Source: Methylobacterium oryzihabitans
GTDB taxonomy: Bacteria > Pseudomonadota > Alphaproteobacteria > Rhizobiales > Beijerinckiaceae
DNA length: 64,000 nucleotides
Direction of reading: 5' to 3'
NCBI RefSeq assembly: GCF_004004555.2
Contig: NZ_SACP01000001.1
Span: 248,001-312,000, forward strand
This document shows, piece by piece, positions 25,791 through 32,804 of this stretch (position 1 is its first letter; each line of letters opens with the position of its first letter). The position numbers and the translations under genes are program-made. A model generated the notes under the pieces. That model saw nothing but the letters and a program-made list of their open reading frames with translations, was not told the DNA's origin and did no database searches.

Positions 25791-26372
25791 TCAGGGCCGC
25801 AGGGCGGCCTCGACCTCGGCGCTCCGGCCGAGGTCGCGCATGAGCTGATCGAGATGCGGCCGGACCTTGAGCTGGAGCGCGTGCAGCCGCCGCACCGCCT
25901 CCGACAGCCGGCCGTCGCGCCCGAGCGCCGCGTCGGCGAAGCCGATCATGCGGGCATTGGGCCACGCCTTCTCGCGCAATTCATGGACCCGCGCGACGAT
26001 CGCCGCCTCGTCGAGGTCGGGACGGGCCTGGGCGAGCAGCATCGTCATCGCGGCGGTGGAGCGCGAGATGCCGGCGTGGCAGTGGATCAGCAGATGGGTC
26101 CGCTCGCGGCCCCGCTCGGCCGTGAGGTCGCGCCCGAAGGCAAGGATCTCCTCGACGTGGGTCGCCTGGGGCAGGACGAGGTTCGGCCCCGGCTCGGTGA
26201 CGTCGTGGAACCGCAGGGTGGTGCGGTGATGGGCGTCGTAGCCGCCGAACGCCTCGGGCTCCGGCCAGCCGGGATCGAGGATCGACAGGACGTGGGTGAT
26301 GCCGCGCGCGGAGTGGTGACCCAGCTCCTCGAGGCCGCAGACGGTGTGGAGGGAGATCGGTTCGGGCTTCAC
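25791..26372 (-). CDS. Dual-specificity / tyrosine phosphatase family protein
   Basis: A 193-residue cytoplasmic protein with the cysteine phosphatase signature HCHAGISRS (C-x5-R) followed by a serine, and the general acid candidate in RFHDVTEPG. The pattern GITHVLSILDPG...FHDVTEP...EILAFGRDL...LLIHCHAGISRSTAA matches small bacterial dual-specificity phosphatase-like proteins. The substrate is unknown; a link to EPS tyrosine phosphorylation is tempting but the nearby kinase domain is degenerate. The start is GTG 26372. It is divergent from the TRAP binding protein gene. Confidence 0.85.
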   Translation of the reverse strand: MKPEPISLHTVCGLEELGHHSARGITHVLSILDPGWPEPEAFGGYDAHHRTTLRFHDVTEPGPNLVLPQATHVEEILAFGRDLTAERGRERTHLLIHCHAGISRSTAAMTMLLAQARPDLDEAAIVARVHELREKAWPNARMIGFADAALGRDGRLSEAVRRLHALQLKVRPHLDQLMRDLGRSAEVEAALRP

Positions 26373-26510
26373 CGGCCGGTCGTAGCACGGGACGGGCGGG
26401 GTTTCGAGGTGGCGGAAGGCTGGGATTCCCCCCGGCGGCTTACCCTGGCGGGATCCCTGCGCTAGATCACCCCGGCCGCCGGCGTGCCGGATGCCGGCGT
26501 GGGAGAGAGC

Positions 26511-27590
26511 ATGAAGCGTCGCGACGTTCTGACCGCCGGCCTCGTGGGCGCCGCCCTGCCGCTCGCCGCGCCGGCCCTGGCGCAGACGGCGCCGGAACTG
26601 CGCTGGCGGCTGCACTCGGCCTTTCCGCGCAACCTCGACGCACTCTACGGCGCCGCCGAGATGTTCGCCCGCCTCGTCGGCGAGGCGAGCGACGGCCGGT
26701 TCCAGATCGAGACCTCGGCGCCAGGCAGCCAGGCCCCCGCGCTCCTCGACGCGGTCGGGGCCGGCGGCGTCGAGATGGCCTACGCGCCGGCCTATTACGA
26801 GGCCGGCCGCGACCCGGTCTACGGACTGGCGACCGCGGCGCCCTTCGGCCTCAACGCGCGCCAGCAGAACGCCTGGATGCTGCAGGGCGGCGCCCTCGAC
26901 CTGTTCAACGAGATCTTCGCCCGCCAGCAGCTCTACGTCCTGCCCGGCGGCAACACCGGCACCCAGATGGGCGGCTGGTTCCGCCGCGAGATCAAGGGCG
27001 TCGCCGACCTCCAGGGCCTGCGCTTCCGCATCGCCGGTCTCGGCGCGCAGGTGCTGGCCAAGCTCGGGGTGGCGCCGCAATCGACCCCCGGCCCCGACCT
27101 CTACGCCGCCCTGGAAGCCAAGACCCTCGACGCCGCCGAGTGGATCGGTCCCTACGACGACGAGAAGCTCGGCCTCAACAAGGTGGCTCCGTTCTACTAT
27201 TATCCGGGCTTCTGGGAGGGCGGCGCGATGCTGCACTTCTGGTTCAATGCCCAGAAATGGGGCGAACTGTCCAAGAATTACAAGGCGATTGCCCAATCGG
27301 CAGCCGCTCAGGTCAATGTCGACCTCCAGGCCAAGTACGATGCCCGCAATCCCGGCGCCCTGCGGCGCCTCGTCGGCGGCGGCGCCCAGCTCAAGCCGTT
27401 CCCGCAGGAAGTGATGGAAGCGGCGCTGAAGGCCGCCAACGAGATCTATGCCGAGCTGTCGGCCAAGAATCCCGACTTCAAGCGGGTCTACGACTCGCTC
27501 AAGGCGTTCCGCAACGAGGAATATCTCTGGTTCCAGGTGGCGGAATACACCTACGACAACTTCATGATCCGGGCCCGCGCCCGCGGCTGA
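26511..27590 (+). CDS. TRAP transporter solute-binding protein, DctP family
   Basis: A 359-residue periplasmic protein. The N terminus MKRRDVLTAGLVGAALPLA is a twin-arginine-type signal peptide ending APALA. The mature part has the DctP layout (LRWRLHSAFPRNLDALYGAAEMFARLVGEASDGRFQIE; LPGGNTGTQMGGWFRREIKGVADLQGLRFRI with the conserved ligand-binding arginine). The subgroup with YYYPGFWEGGAMLHFWFN resembles Tat-dependent lactate/2-oxo acid binders. No TRAP membrane genes are adjacent. Start ATG 26511 follows GGGAGAGAGC. Confidence 0.9.
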   Translation: MKRRDVLTAGLVGAALPLAAPALAQTAPELRWRLHSAFPRNLDALYGAAEMFARLVGEASDGRFQIETSAPGSQAPALLDAVGAGGVEMAYAPAYYEAGRDPVYGLATAAPFGLNARQQNAWMLQGGALDLFNEIFARQQLYVLPGGNTGTQMGGWFRREIKGVADLQGLRFRIAGLGAQVLAKLGVAPQSTPGPDLYAALEAKTLDAAEWIGPYDDEKLGLNKVAPFYYYPGFWEGGAMLHFWFNAQKWGELSKNYKAIAQSAAAQVNVDLQAKYDARNPGALRRLVGGGAQLKPFPQEVMEAALKAANEIYAELSAKNPDFKRVYDSLKAFRNEEYLWFQVAEYTYDNFMIRARARG

Positions 27591-27597
27591 GCCGGTT

Positions 27598-27780
27598 CTA
27601 CTCGGCCGCGTCCTCGGTCCCGCGGCCCTCGTCGCCGGTCAGCGCCTTGACGAGGCTCGGCACCGCTTCGAGCGCGCCGTCGAGGGTCTCGTCGGCGACG
27701 AACAGGCTCTTGATCTCCGGGCTCGTGATGCAGACGAGGCCGTTGCCCGTCTCCTCGATCCGCAGGGTGAATTGCCGCAT
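27598..27780 (-). CDS. HicB-like small protein (orphan antitoxin-type)
   Basis: A 60-residue protein: MRQFTLRIEETGNGLVCITSPEIKSLFVADETLDGALEAVPSLVKAL. The FxxxIEETGxGLVCITSPEIKSLFV...TLDGAL pattern resembles the HicB-type partial RNase H fold. No HicA-like toxin gene is adjacent, and no helix-turn-helix or ribbon DNA-binding domain follows. The start ATG 27780 is well supported by GGGGAGAA on the minus strand. It is convergent with the TRAP binding protein gene. The function is unknown; it may be a solitary HicB-fold regulator. Confidence 0.6.
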   Translation of the reverse strand: MRQFTLRIEETGNGLVCITSPEIKSLFVADETLDGALEAVPSLVKALTGDEGRGTEDAAE

Positions 27781-27884
27781 CTGTTCTCCCCCGTCCGCAG
27801 CCGCATCCCGCACCGCAATGCACGCTTCGGGCCATGGCCCAACGGCAACGCTTGACTCGAGGGGAGGATGCAGGCGGCGCCAAG

Positions 27885-27910
27885 AAAAAAGGCCGCTCTT
27901 GCGAGCGGCC
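27885..27910 (-). terminator. Intrinsic terminator of candidate sRNA
   Basis: GGCCGCTC (27891-27898) pairs with GAGCGGCC (27903-27910), loop of four bases, followed on the minus strand by six T residues (27890-27885). The shape is a textbook intrinsic terminator. Confidence 0.75.
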
Positions 27911-27974
27911 CGAAGTCTAGGGAGGAAACGCCCAAGGAGGGCAGCAGGACCGCGACGCCATCGCCGCCCTGCAC
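27885..27974 (-). ncRNA. Candidate trans-acting sRNA, MmgR/suhB-like
   Basis: On the minus strand a promoter-like pair (TTGCGA - 16 bp - TATCTC, 28007 to 27980) is followed by about 90 nt ending in a terminator: GGCCGCTC-GCAA-GAGCGGCC and a T-run. The RNA carries GCCCTCCTTGGGCGTTTCCTCCCTAGAC, including UUUCCUCCCU, an anti-Shine-Dalgarno motif that I recall as typical of the alphaproteobacterial MmgR/suhB-type small RNAs. The motif placement just before the terminator hairpin fits. Family assignment is from memory of the consensus; the 5' end is estimated. Confidence 0.6.
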
Positions 27975-27979
27975 GATCA

Positions 27980-28007
27980 GAGATAGCGGATCCGGATCAT
28001 TTCGCAA
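27980..28007 (-). promoter_or_regulatory. Candidate promoter of minus-strand sRNA
   Basis: On the minus strand TTGCGA (28007-28002) and TATCTC (27985-27980) are spaced by 16 bp, and a terminator lies about 90 nt downstream, which is the layout of a free-standing sRNA gene. Confidence 0.45.
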
Positions 28008-28152
28008 GTGCGAAAACGCACATCGGACCGGAATTCTTCGCTTTCGCTTCGGTCGGGGTTCGCGGGCGAAAGGCGAACGCGTGCGAGGACCCGATCCCGG
28101 TTTCGTTGCGATGCCGGGCGGGTCCTCGCGTGGTGCGGTGCAGCGCCGACGG

Positions 28153-28287
28153 TCAGCGGCCGAGGATCTTGGTGACGATCCGGCCGATGAGGTTGCCCGA
28201 TTGCGGCTGGGAGTAGCGGTCGTCGCGGCGCGACGCGGGGTCGTCGTTGTTGAGGATCTTGGTGACGATCCGGCCGATGAGGCTCAT
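28153..28287 (-). CDS. 44-residue protein with duplicated LIGRIVTKIL decapeptide
   Basis: A tiny ORF, 44 residues, that I do not recognise as a known family. It has a strong ribosome site (AAGGAG about seven bases before ATG 28287) and a TGA stop, and its sequence is built from two copies of LIGRIVTKIL, at residues 3-12 and 33-42, around a polar middle (NNDDPASRRDDRYSQPQSGN). The DNA copies are exact over 31 bp (28162-28192 and 28252-28282) and separated by 90 bp, so the repeat is in frame. Each decapeptide is amphipathic with two basic residues. It lies between a histone-deacetylase-like gene and a candidate sRNA, all on the minus strand. Confidence 0.65.
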   Translation of the reverse strand: MSLIGRIVTKILNNDDPASRRDDRYSQPQSGNLIGRIVTKILGR

Positions 28288-28370
28288 GGCGGTCTCCTTG
28301 GGTCTCGCGAGGGGCGGCACGCCGCGTATCGCCGGGACAACGGCCGGACAGGCTTCGCCGTTCCGCCGGC

Positions 28371-29267
28371 TCAGCCGCGCTCGGCCATCGCCTCGAACAC
28401 CAGGGCGTGGCGAACTGCGAGCGCCTCCACGTCGGTGGCGTAGCCGCCGCCGACCACCGCGACCAGCGGGATGCCGCGCCGGTGCGCCTCGCCGACCACC
28501 GTGGCCTCGCGCCGGCGCAGGCCGTCGTCGCTGAGGGCGAGGCGTCCGAGGCGGTCGTCGCGATGGGGATCGACGCCGGCATTGTAGAACACGAGGTCGG
28601 GGCGCAGGCCGTCGAGCAGGCGGGGCAGGTGGCGGTCCAGGGCCGCGAGGTAGTCGTCGTCGCCGAGCCCGTCCGGCAGCCCGACGTCGAGATCGCCCGG
28701 CACCTTGTCGGCGGGGTAGTTCTTCTCGGCGTGCATCGAGAAGGTGAACAGGTCGGGCTCGTGGGCGAGGCAGTCGGCGGTGCCGTCGCCCTGATGCACG
28801 TCGAGGTCGACGATCAGAGCCCGCCGGATCGTGCCCTCCTGGTAGAGGGCGAGCGCCGCCACCGCGACGTCGTTGAACACGCAGAAGCCGCCGCCCCCGG
28901 CCCGGCGCCCGTGGTGGCTGCCGCCGGCGGTGCTGCCGGCGAGCCCGTGCGCCAGGGCGAGCCGGGCGGCGCGCAACGTGCCTCCCGCCGACGCGAAGGA
29001 GCGCCGGGCGACCGAGGCGTCGACCGGAAGGCCGATCGCCTTCTCGACCGCCCGCGGCACGGTCTGGGTCGCGACCTGCTCGACGTAGGTCCGGTCGTGG
29101 GCGAGCGCCACGAGGTCGGGCGAGGCGGGCTCGGGCGTCACGAACCCGTCCGGCACGAGGCCGCGTTCGGCGACGATCGCGGCGAGGCGCCCGTACTTGC
29201 GCATCGGGAAGCGGTGGCCGTCCGGCAGTTCCGCCTCGTAGGCGGGGTGGAACACGACCGGGACCAT
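28371..29267 (-). CDS. Histone deacetylase family (acetoin utilisation / acetylpolyamine hydrolase-type) protein
   Basis: A 298-residue zinc hydrolase of the class II HDAC-like family. The active-site histidine pair and charge relay are in TAGGSHHGRRAGGGGFCVFND, the metal ligands in VDLDVHQGDGTAD (Asp and His) and NAGVDPHRDDRLG (Asp). Bacterial members deacetylate polyamines, lysine side chains or other small acetylated compounds; the substrate cannot be read from the sequence. Start ATG 29267 sits at the expected distance before VVFHPAYEAELPDGHRFP. It is divergent from the GT61-like gene. Confidence 0.92.
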   Translation of the reverse strand: MVPVVFHPAYEAELPDGHRFPMRKYGRLAAIVAERGLVPDGFVTPEPASPDLVALAHDRTYVEQVATQTVPRAVEKAIGLPVDASVARRSFASAGGTLRAARLALAHGLAGSTAGGSHHGRRAGGGGFCVFNDVAVAALALYQEGTIRRALIVDLDVHQGDGTADCLAHEPDLFTFSMHAEKNYPADKVPGDLDVGLPDGLGDDDYLAALDRHLPRLLDGLRPDLVFYNAGVDPHRDDRLGRLALSDDGLRRREATVVGEAHRRGIPLVAVVGGGYATDVEALAVRHALVFEAMAERG

Positions 29268-29449
29268 GCTGTGCGTCTCCTCGCGGGCGCCAACGCGCGA
29301 GCACCGGAAATATCCGGCGCGACCGCGCGCCGCGGGGGCGCATGGTCGAACCGCACGAGTCCCGGCCGCTGGGGACGCATCCCTGTCTAGCCTTGCTCTG
29401 CCCTACCTCAAGAGAGTATGCGCATCGAATCGGTGATTTCGGCCGCGTG

Positions 29450-30586
29450 ATGCTCGAATTCGACTTGAAATCCGGACAGGCCGTCCAACTCGATGACGTT
29501 CTCAAGTTGACGCATTCCGGGCGGGTTCGGTCCGCTGCTGCCAAGGGTGCCCGGATCGACGTGCGCTCGATGGGGTGCGAGGCGGGAGCGGCGGAGCCGC
29601 CGTTCCTCATGGACAGCTCGGGGCTCTACGTCGTGCCGAACGGTCTCGCCTATGGGGGATTGTACGTCGAGCACGCCGGAAAGCTGCTCACCCAGCACGA
29701 CCTGATGCCGATCTATATCGCCGCCGAAATCGCCTCCGGTGCGTTCGATGTCGCTGCGGAACGGCGGCAGCGCACCAACCTCCTCGCCTTGTCCACTCCT
29801 GCGATCCTCCTCAACAGCATCTCGCGCTGGGTCTACGGACATTGGCTGCTCGACATCTGGCCGCGATGCTGGAGCGCCCGGCTGGTGCTCGGCAAGCATT
29901 TCAGCCGCTACAAGGTTCTGGTTCCGCAGGATAGTCCCGCCTATGCCTTCGACGTGCTGCATGATGTTCTCGGCGTCGGGCCGCAACAAGTCGTCCGTTA
30001 CGACGCCGACACGCACGCGGTCACGTCGCCCTCGCTGATCGCGCCGTCCCTGCTGCACAACAGCTATTGCCTGCATCCGCAATTCGCCGGGTTCGTCACC
30101 CACATGAAGCGGCACTTCCGCATCGCGGCAGGCCGGCGGGAGCGCAGGATCTTTCTGTCCCGCAAGCAGTATCGCGCGGGCTCCCGGAGCGTCCGCCGCA
30201 TGCTCGCCGGGGAAGCCGACATCGAGGCGCTGTTCGTGTCCCGGGGCTTCGAGATCGTTCGTCCCGAAGATCTCGGTTTCGGCCAGCAGATCGCTCTCTT
30301 CGACGACGCCCGGATCGTTGCGGGAGAAGGCGGGTCGGCACTTCACAACACCGTCTTCTCCGGTCCGGGTACGGTGGTGGTGTCGCTGTCGAGAATCAGC
30401 GACGTTCAGGAGAAACTCGCTTCCGCGTGCGACCACCATTTCATCACCGTTCATCCGGATGAACTCGCCCATCACGACGGGGTCGAGGTCCAGCACTATC
30501 GCTTGTCCTCCATCGGCCGTGCCATCGATCTCGCCGAAGCCTGCGCGGCCTCCGGCGGCGTGGAGGTTCCTCCGCTGTCCCTTTGA
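29450..30586 (+). CDS. Glycosyltransferase family 61-like protein
   Basis: A 378-residue protein. The features WVYGHWLLDIWPRCWSARLV (H-W-L-D loop), YKVLVPQDSP, RRIFLSRKQY (SR motif), and DARIVAGEGGSALHNTVFSGPGTVVV (the EGGSALHN family signature) match DUF563 / GT61-type glycosyltransferases. Its codons are visibly less GC-rich at third positions than neighbouring genes, which may reflect recent acquisition. The start ATG 29450 is uncertain because no clear ribosome site is visible; ATG 29342 is in frame and would add 36 residues. It may add a sugar to surface polysaccharide but is outside the main EPS block. Confidence 0.85.
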   Translation: MLEFDLKSGQAVQLDDVLKLTHSGRVRSAAAKGARIDVRSMGCEAGAAEPPFLMDSSGLYVVPNGLAYGGLYVEHAGKLLTQHDLMPIYIAAEIASGAFDVAAERRQRTNLLALSTPAILLNSISRWVYGHWLLDIWPRCWSARLVLGKHFSRYKVLVPQDSPAYAFDVLHDVLGVGPQQVVRYDADTHAVTSPSLIAPSLLHNSYCLHPQFAGFVTHMKRHFRIAAGRRERRIFLSRKQYRAGSRSVRRMLAGEADIEALFVSRGFEIVRPEDLGFGQQIALFDDARIVAGEGGSALHNTVFSGPGTVVVSLSRISDVQEKLASACDHHFITVHPDELAHHDGVEVQHYRLSSIGRAIDLAEACAASGGVEVPPLSL

Positions 30587-30782
30587 CGGCCGGCCGGCGG
30601 ATCCTCTCCCGGAAGCGGTCGGAGGCGCCGGGGGGCAACGCCACGAAGGGAGGCCGCCGGACTTGCCCTCGGCGGCTCAGCTTCCCTAAATGACGCAGGG
30701 CCGCGCTGCGGCCCGGACACGCTTTGGACACCGACTCCGCCGACCCTCGGGGCAGGACGGGGGCAGATGGCAGCCGGGGGGC

Positions 30783-32804
30783 ATGGCGGGACAGGGGACG
30801 GACGGGGACGGCGCGCCGCCGGCGCGGCGGCAACAGGGTGACCCGAGGATCCGCCGGCTCGCGGCGGCGCTGCTCGCCTGCGCCATGCTCGGGAGCGAAT
30901 CGACGCCCGCCCGTGCCTTCGACCTGTTCGGGCTGTTCGGCGGCGAGGAAGCGCCGCCGCCGCCGAGCCCGGCCGCCCTGCCCTACAGCCTGCGCTTCCA
31001 GGGCGTCGAGGACGAGGATCTGCTGCGGCCGCTCCAGGACGCCTCCTCGCTCTACCGCCTGCGCCTCGACCCGCCGCCGGACGGCGAGGGCCTGCTGCGC
31101 CGGGCCGAGGCCGACCCCGCCCGCCTGACCGAGGTGCTGTGGGGCTACGGCTATTACGGCGGCAGCGTCGGCATCCGCATCGAGGACGTGCGCCTCGGCG
31201 GCGATGCCGCGGCGCGCGCCGCGGTGCGGGCGGCGGAGGCGGCGCGCAACCGCGTCCTGGTTCCGGTGCGGATCGCGGTCGAGCAGGGACCGCTCTACCA
31301 CCTGCGCAGCCTCACCGTGACCGATCCGGCCGGGCGCCCGTTTCCGCCGGACATCCTGCCCGAGCGGCTGACCCGGGTCGGCCCGGACGTGCCGGCCCGC
31401 TCCGCCACCGTGCTCGCCCGCGAGGCGAAGCTCGTCGATCATTTCCGCGCCGAGGGGCACCCCTTCGTCAAGGTCGTGCGGCGCGATCCCGTGGTCGATC
31501 ACGCCGCGCAGGCGATGGACGTCGCCTTCGCGATCGACCCGGGGCCGAAGGCCGGGATCGGCGCGGTCACGGTCTCGGGCGCCCCGGGCGTCGACCCGGC
31601 GGTGATCCGATCGTTCATCTACGCCGAGCCCGGCGACCCGTACTCGCCGCAGGCGCTGGCCGGCATCCGCCGCTCGGTGTCGCGGATCGAGGCCCTGGGC
31701 TCGGTGCGGGTGCGCGAGGGCACGGCGCTCGATCCGGACGGCAACCTGCCGGTCTTCGTCGAGGTCGCCGAGCGCGCCCGCCACCTCGTCGGGGTCTCGG
31801 CCCGCTACTCCACCGTCGACGGGCCGGGCGTGCGCGCCTACTGGGCCGACCGCAACCTGTTCGGTGGCGGCGAGAGCCTGCGCATCGACGCCGACCTGTA
31901 CTATCTCGGCCTCGGCAACGACTTCTACGCCCGCCGGCGCAAGCTCGCCGGCATCGAGACCAACGGCCTCGGCGGCCGGCTCGCCGCCACCTTCGTCAAG
32001 CCGGGCCTGTTCGGCACCCGCAACGATCTCCTGGTCAGCGCCTTCGTCGGCCGCGAGGTCCAGCAATCCTACCTCACCGATGCGGCCGGCGGCACGATCG
32101 CCCTGCGCCACCGCTTCTCCGACACGTTTTCCGCCCAGGCCGGGATCGAGGGTCAGGTCGGCTCGTCCCGCGACGCCCTCGGGCGGGTCGACTACCGGCT
32201 CGTCGGCCTGCCGGTCTCGGTCGCCTACGATTCCACCGACAACCTGCTCGACCCGACCGAGGGCGTGCGCCTGACCGCCTCGGCGGTGCCCTACCCGGCC
32301 TTCCTCGGCTCCGATCCGGGGATCTTCCTCGCCAAGGCCCAGGGCTCGACCTACGTCGCCTTCGACGACGAGGCCCGTTACATCCTCGCCGCCCGCCTCG
32401 GCTTCGGCTCGATCAGCGGCGCCGGGCTCGCCGAGATCCCGGCTTCGCTGCGGTTCTTCGCCGGCGGCGGCGGCTCGATCCGCGGCTATTCCTACCGCAC
32501 GGTCGGGCCGATCGGGCCGTTCCAGCTCCCCATCGGCGGCCGTTCGCTGCTGGAAGGCTCGATCGAGGGCCGGATCAAGATCACCGACACGATCGGGATC
32601 GTGCCGTTCGTCGATGCCGGCACGGCCTTCGCCGGCAGCCTGCCCGATTTCGACGAGCGCATCCGCTTCGCCGCGGGGCTCGGCCTGCGCTACTACACCG
32701 GCATCGGCCCGGTCCGGGTCGACCTCGCGGTGCCGCTCAACCCCGACAGGGCGCTCAAGCAGCCGCCGGTCGCCCTCTACATCAGTCTCGGTCAGGCGTT
32801 CTGA
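30783..32804 (+). CDS. tamA: Autotransporter/translocation assembly protein TamA
   Basis: A 673-residue outer-membrane Omp85 protein. A signal peptide (LAAALLACAMLGSESTPARA) is followed by POTRA-type domains (FQGVEDEDLLRPLQDASSLYRL; VRIAVEQGPLYHLRSLTV; AVTVSGAPGVDPAVIRSFIYAEPGDPY) and a C-terminal 16-strand beta barrel with the Omp85 signature RFFAGGGGSIRGYSYRTVGP (VRGY-type motif) and YYTGIGPVRVDLAVPL. With TamB it inserts a subset of outer-membrane proteins. The start is taken as ATG 30783; ATG 30690 is in frame but adds a low-complexity leader. Its stop overlaps the tamB start by one base. Confidence 0.92.
   Translation: MAGQGTDGDGAPPARRQQGDPRIRRLAAALLACAMLGSESTPARAFDLFGLFGGEEAPPPPSPAALPYSLRFQGVEDEDLLRPLQDASSLYRLRLDPPPDGEGLLRRAEADPARLTEVLWGYGYYGGSVGIRIEDVRLGGDAAARAAVRAAEAARNRVLVPVRIAVEQGPLYHLRSLTVTDPAGRPFPPDILPERLTRVGPDVPARSATVLAREAKLVDHFRAEGHPFVKVVRRDPVVDHAAQAMDVAFAIDPGPKAGIGAVTVSGAPGVDPAVIRSFIYAEPGDPYSPQALAGIRRSVSRIEALGSVRVREGTALDPDGNLPVFVEVAERARHLVGVSARYSTVDGPGVRAYWADRNLFGGGESLRIDADLYYLGLGNDFYARRRKLAGIETNGLGGRLAATFVKPGLFGTRNDLLVSAFVGREVQQSYLTDAAGGTIALRHRFSDTFSAQAGIEGQVGSSRDALGRVDYRLVGLPVSVAYDSTDNLLDPTEGVRLTASAVPYPAFLGSDPGIFLAKAQGSTYVAFDDEARYILAARLGFGSISGAGLAEIPASLRFFAGGGGSIRGYSYRTVGPIGPFQLPIGGRSLLEGSIEGRIKITDTIGIVPFVDAGTAFAGSLPDFDERIRFAAGLGLRYYTGIGPVRVDLAVPLNPDRALKQPPVALYISLGQAF

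Noticed and set aside
31139..32803. 5' extension of the tamB frame through tamA
   Set aside because: The frame is open but antiparallel in content to tamA, is arginine-proline-rich, and TamB has its membrane anchor at the ATG 32804 start.
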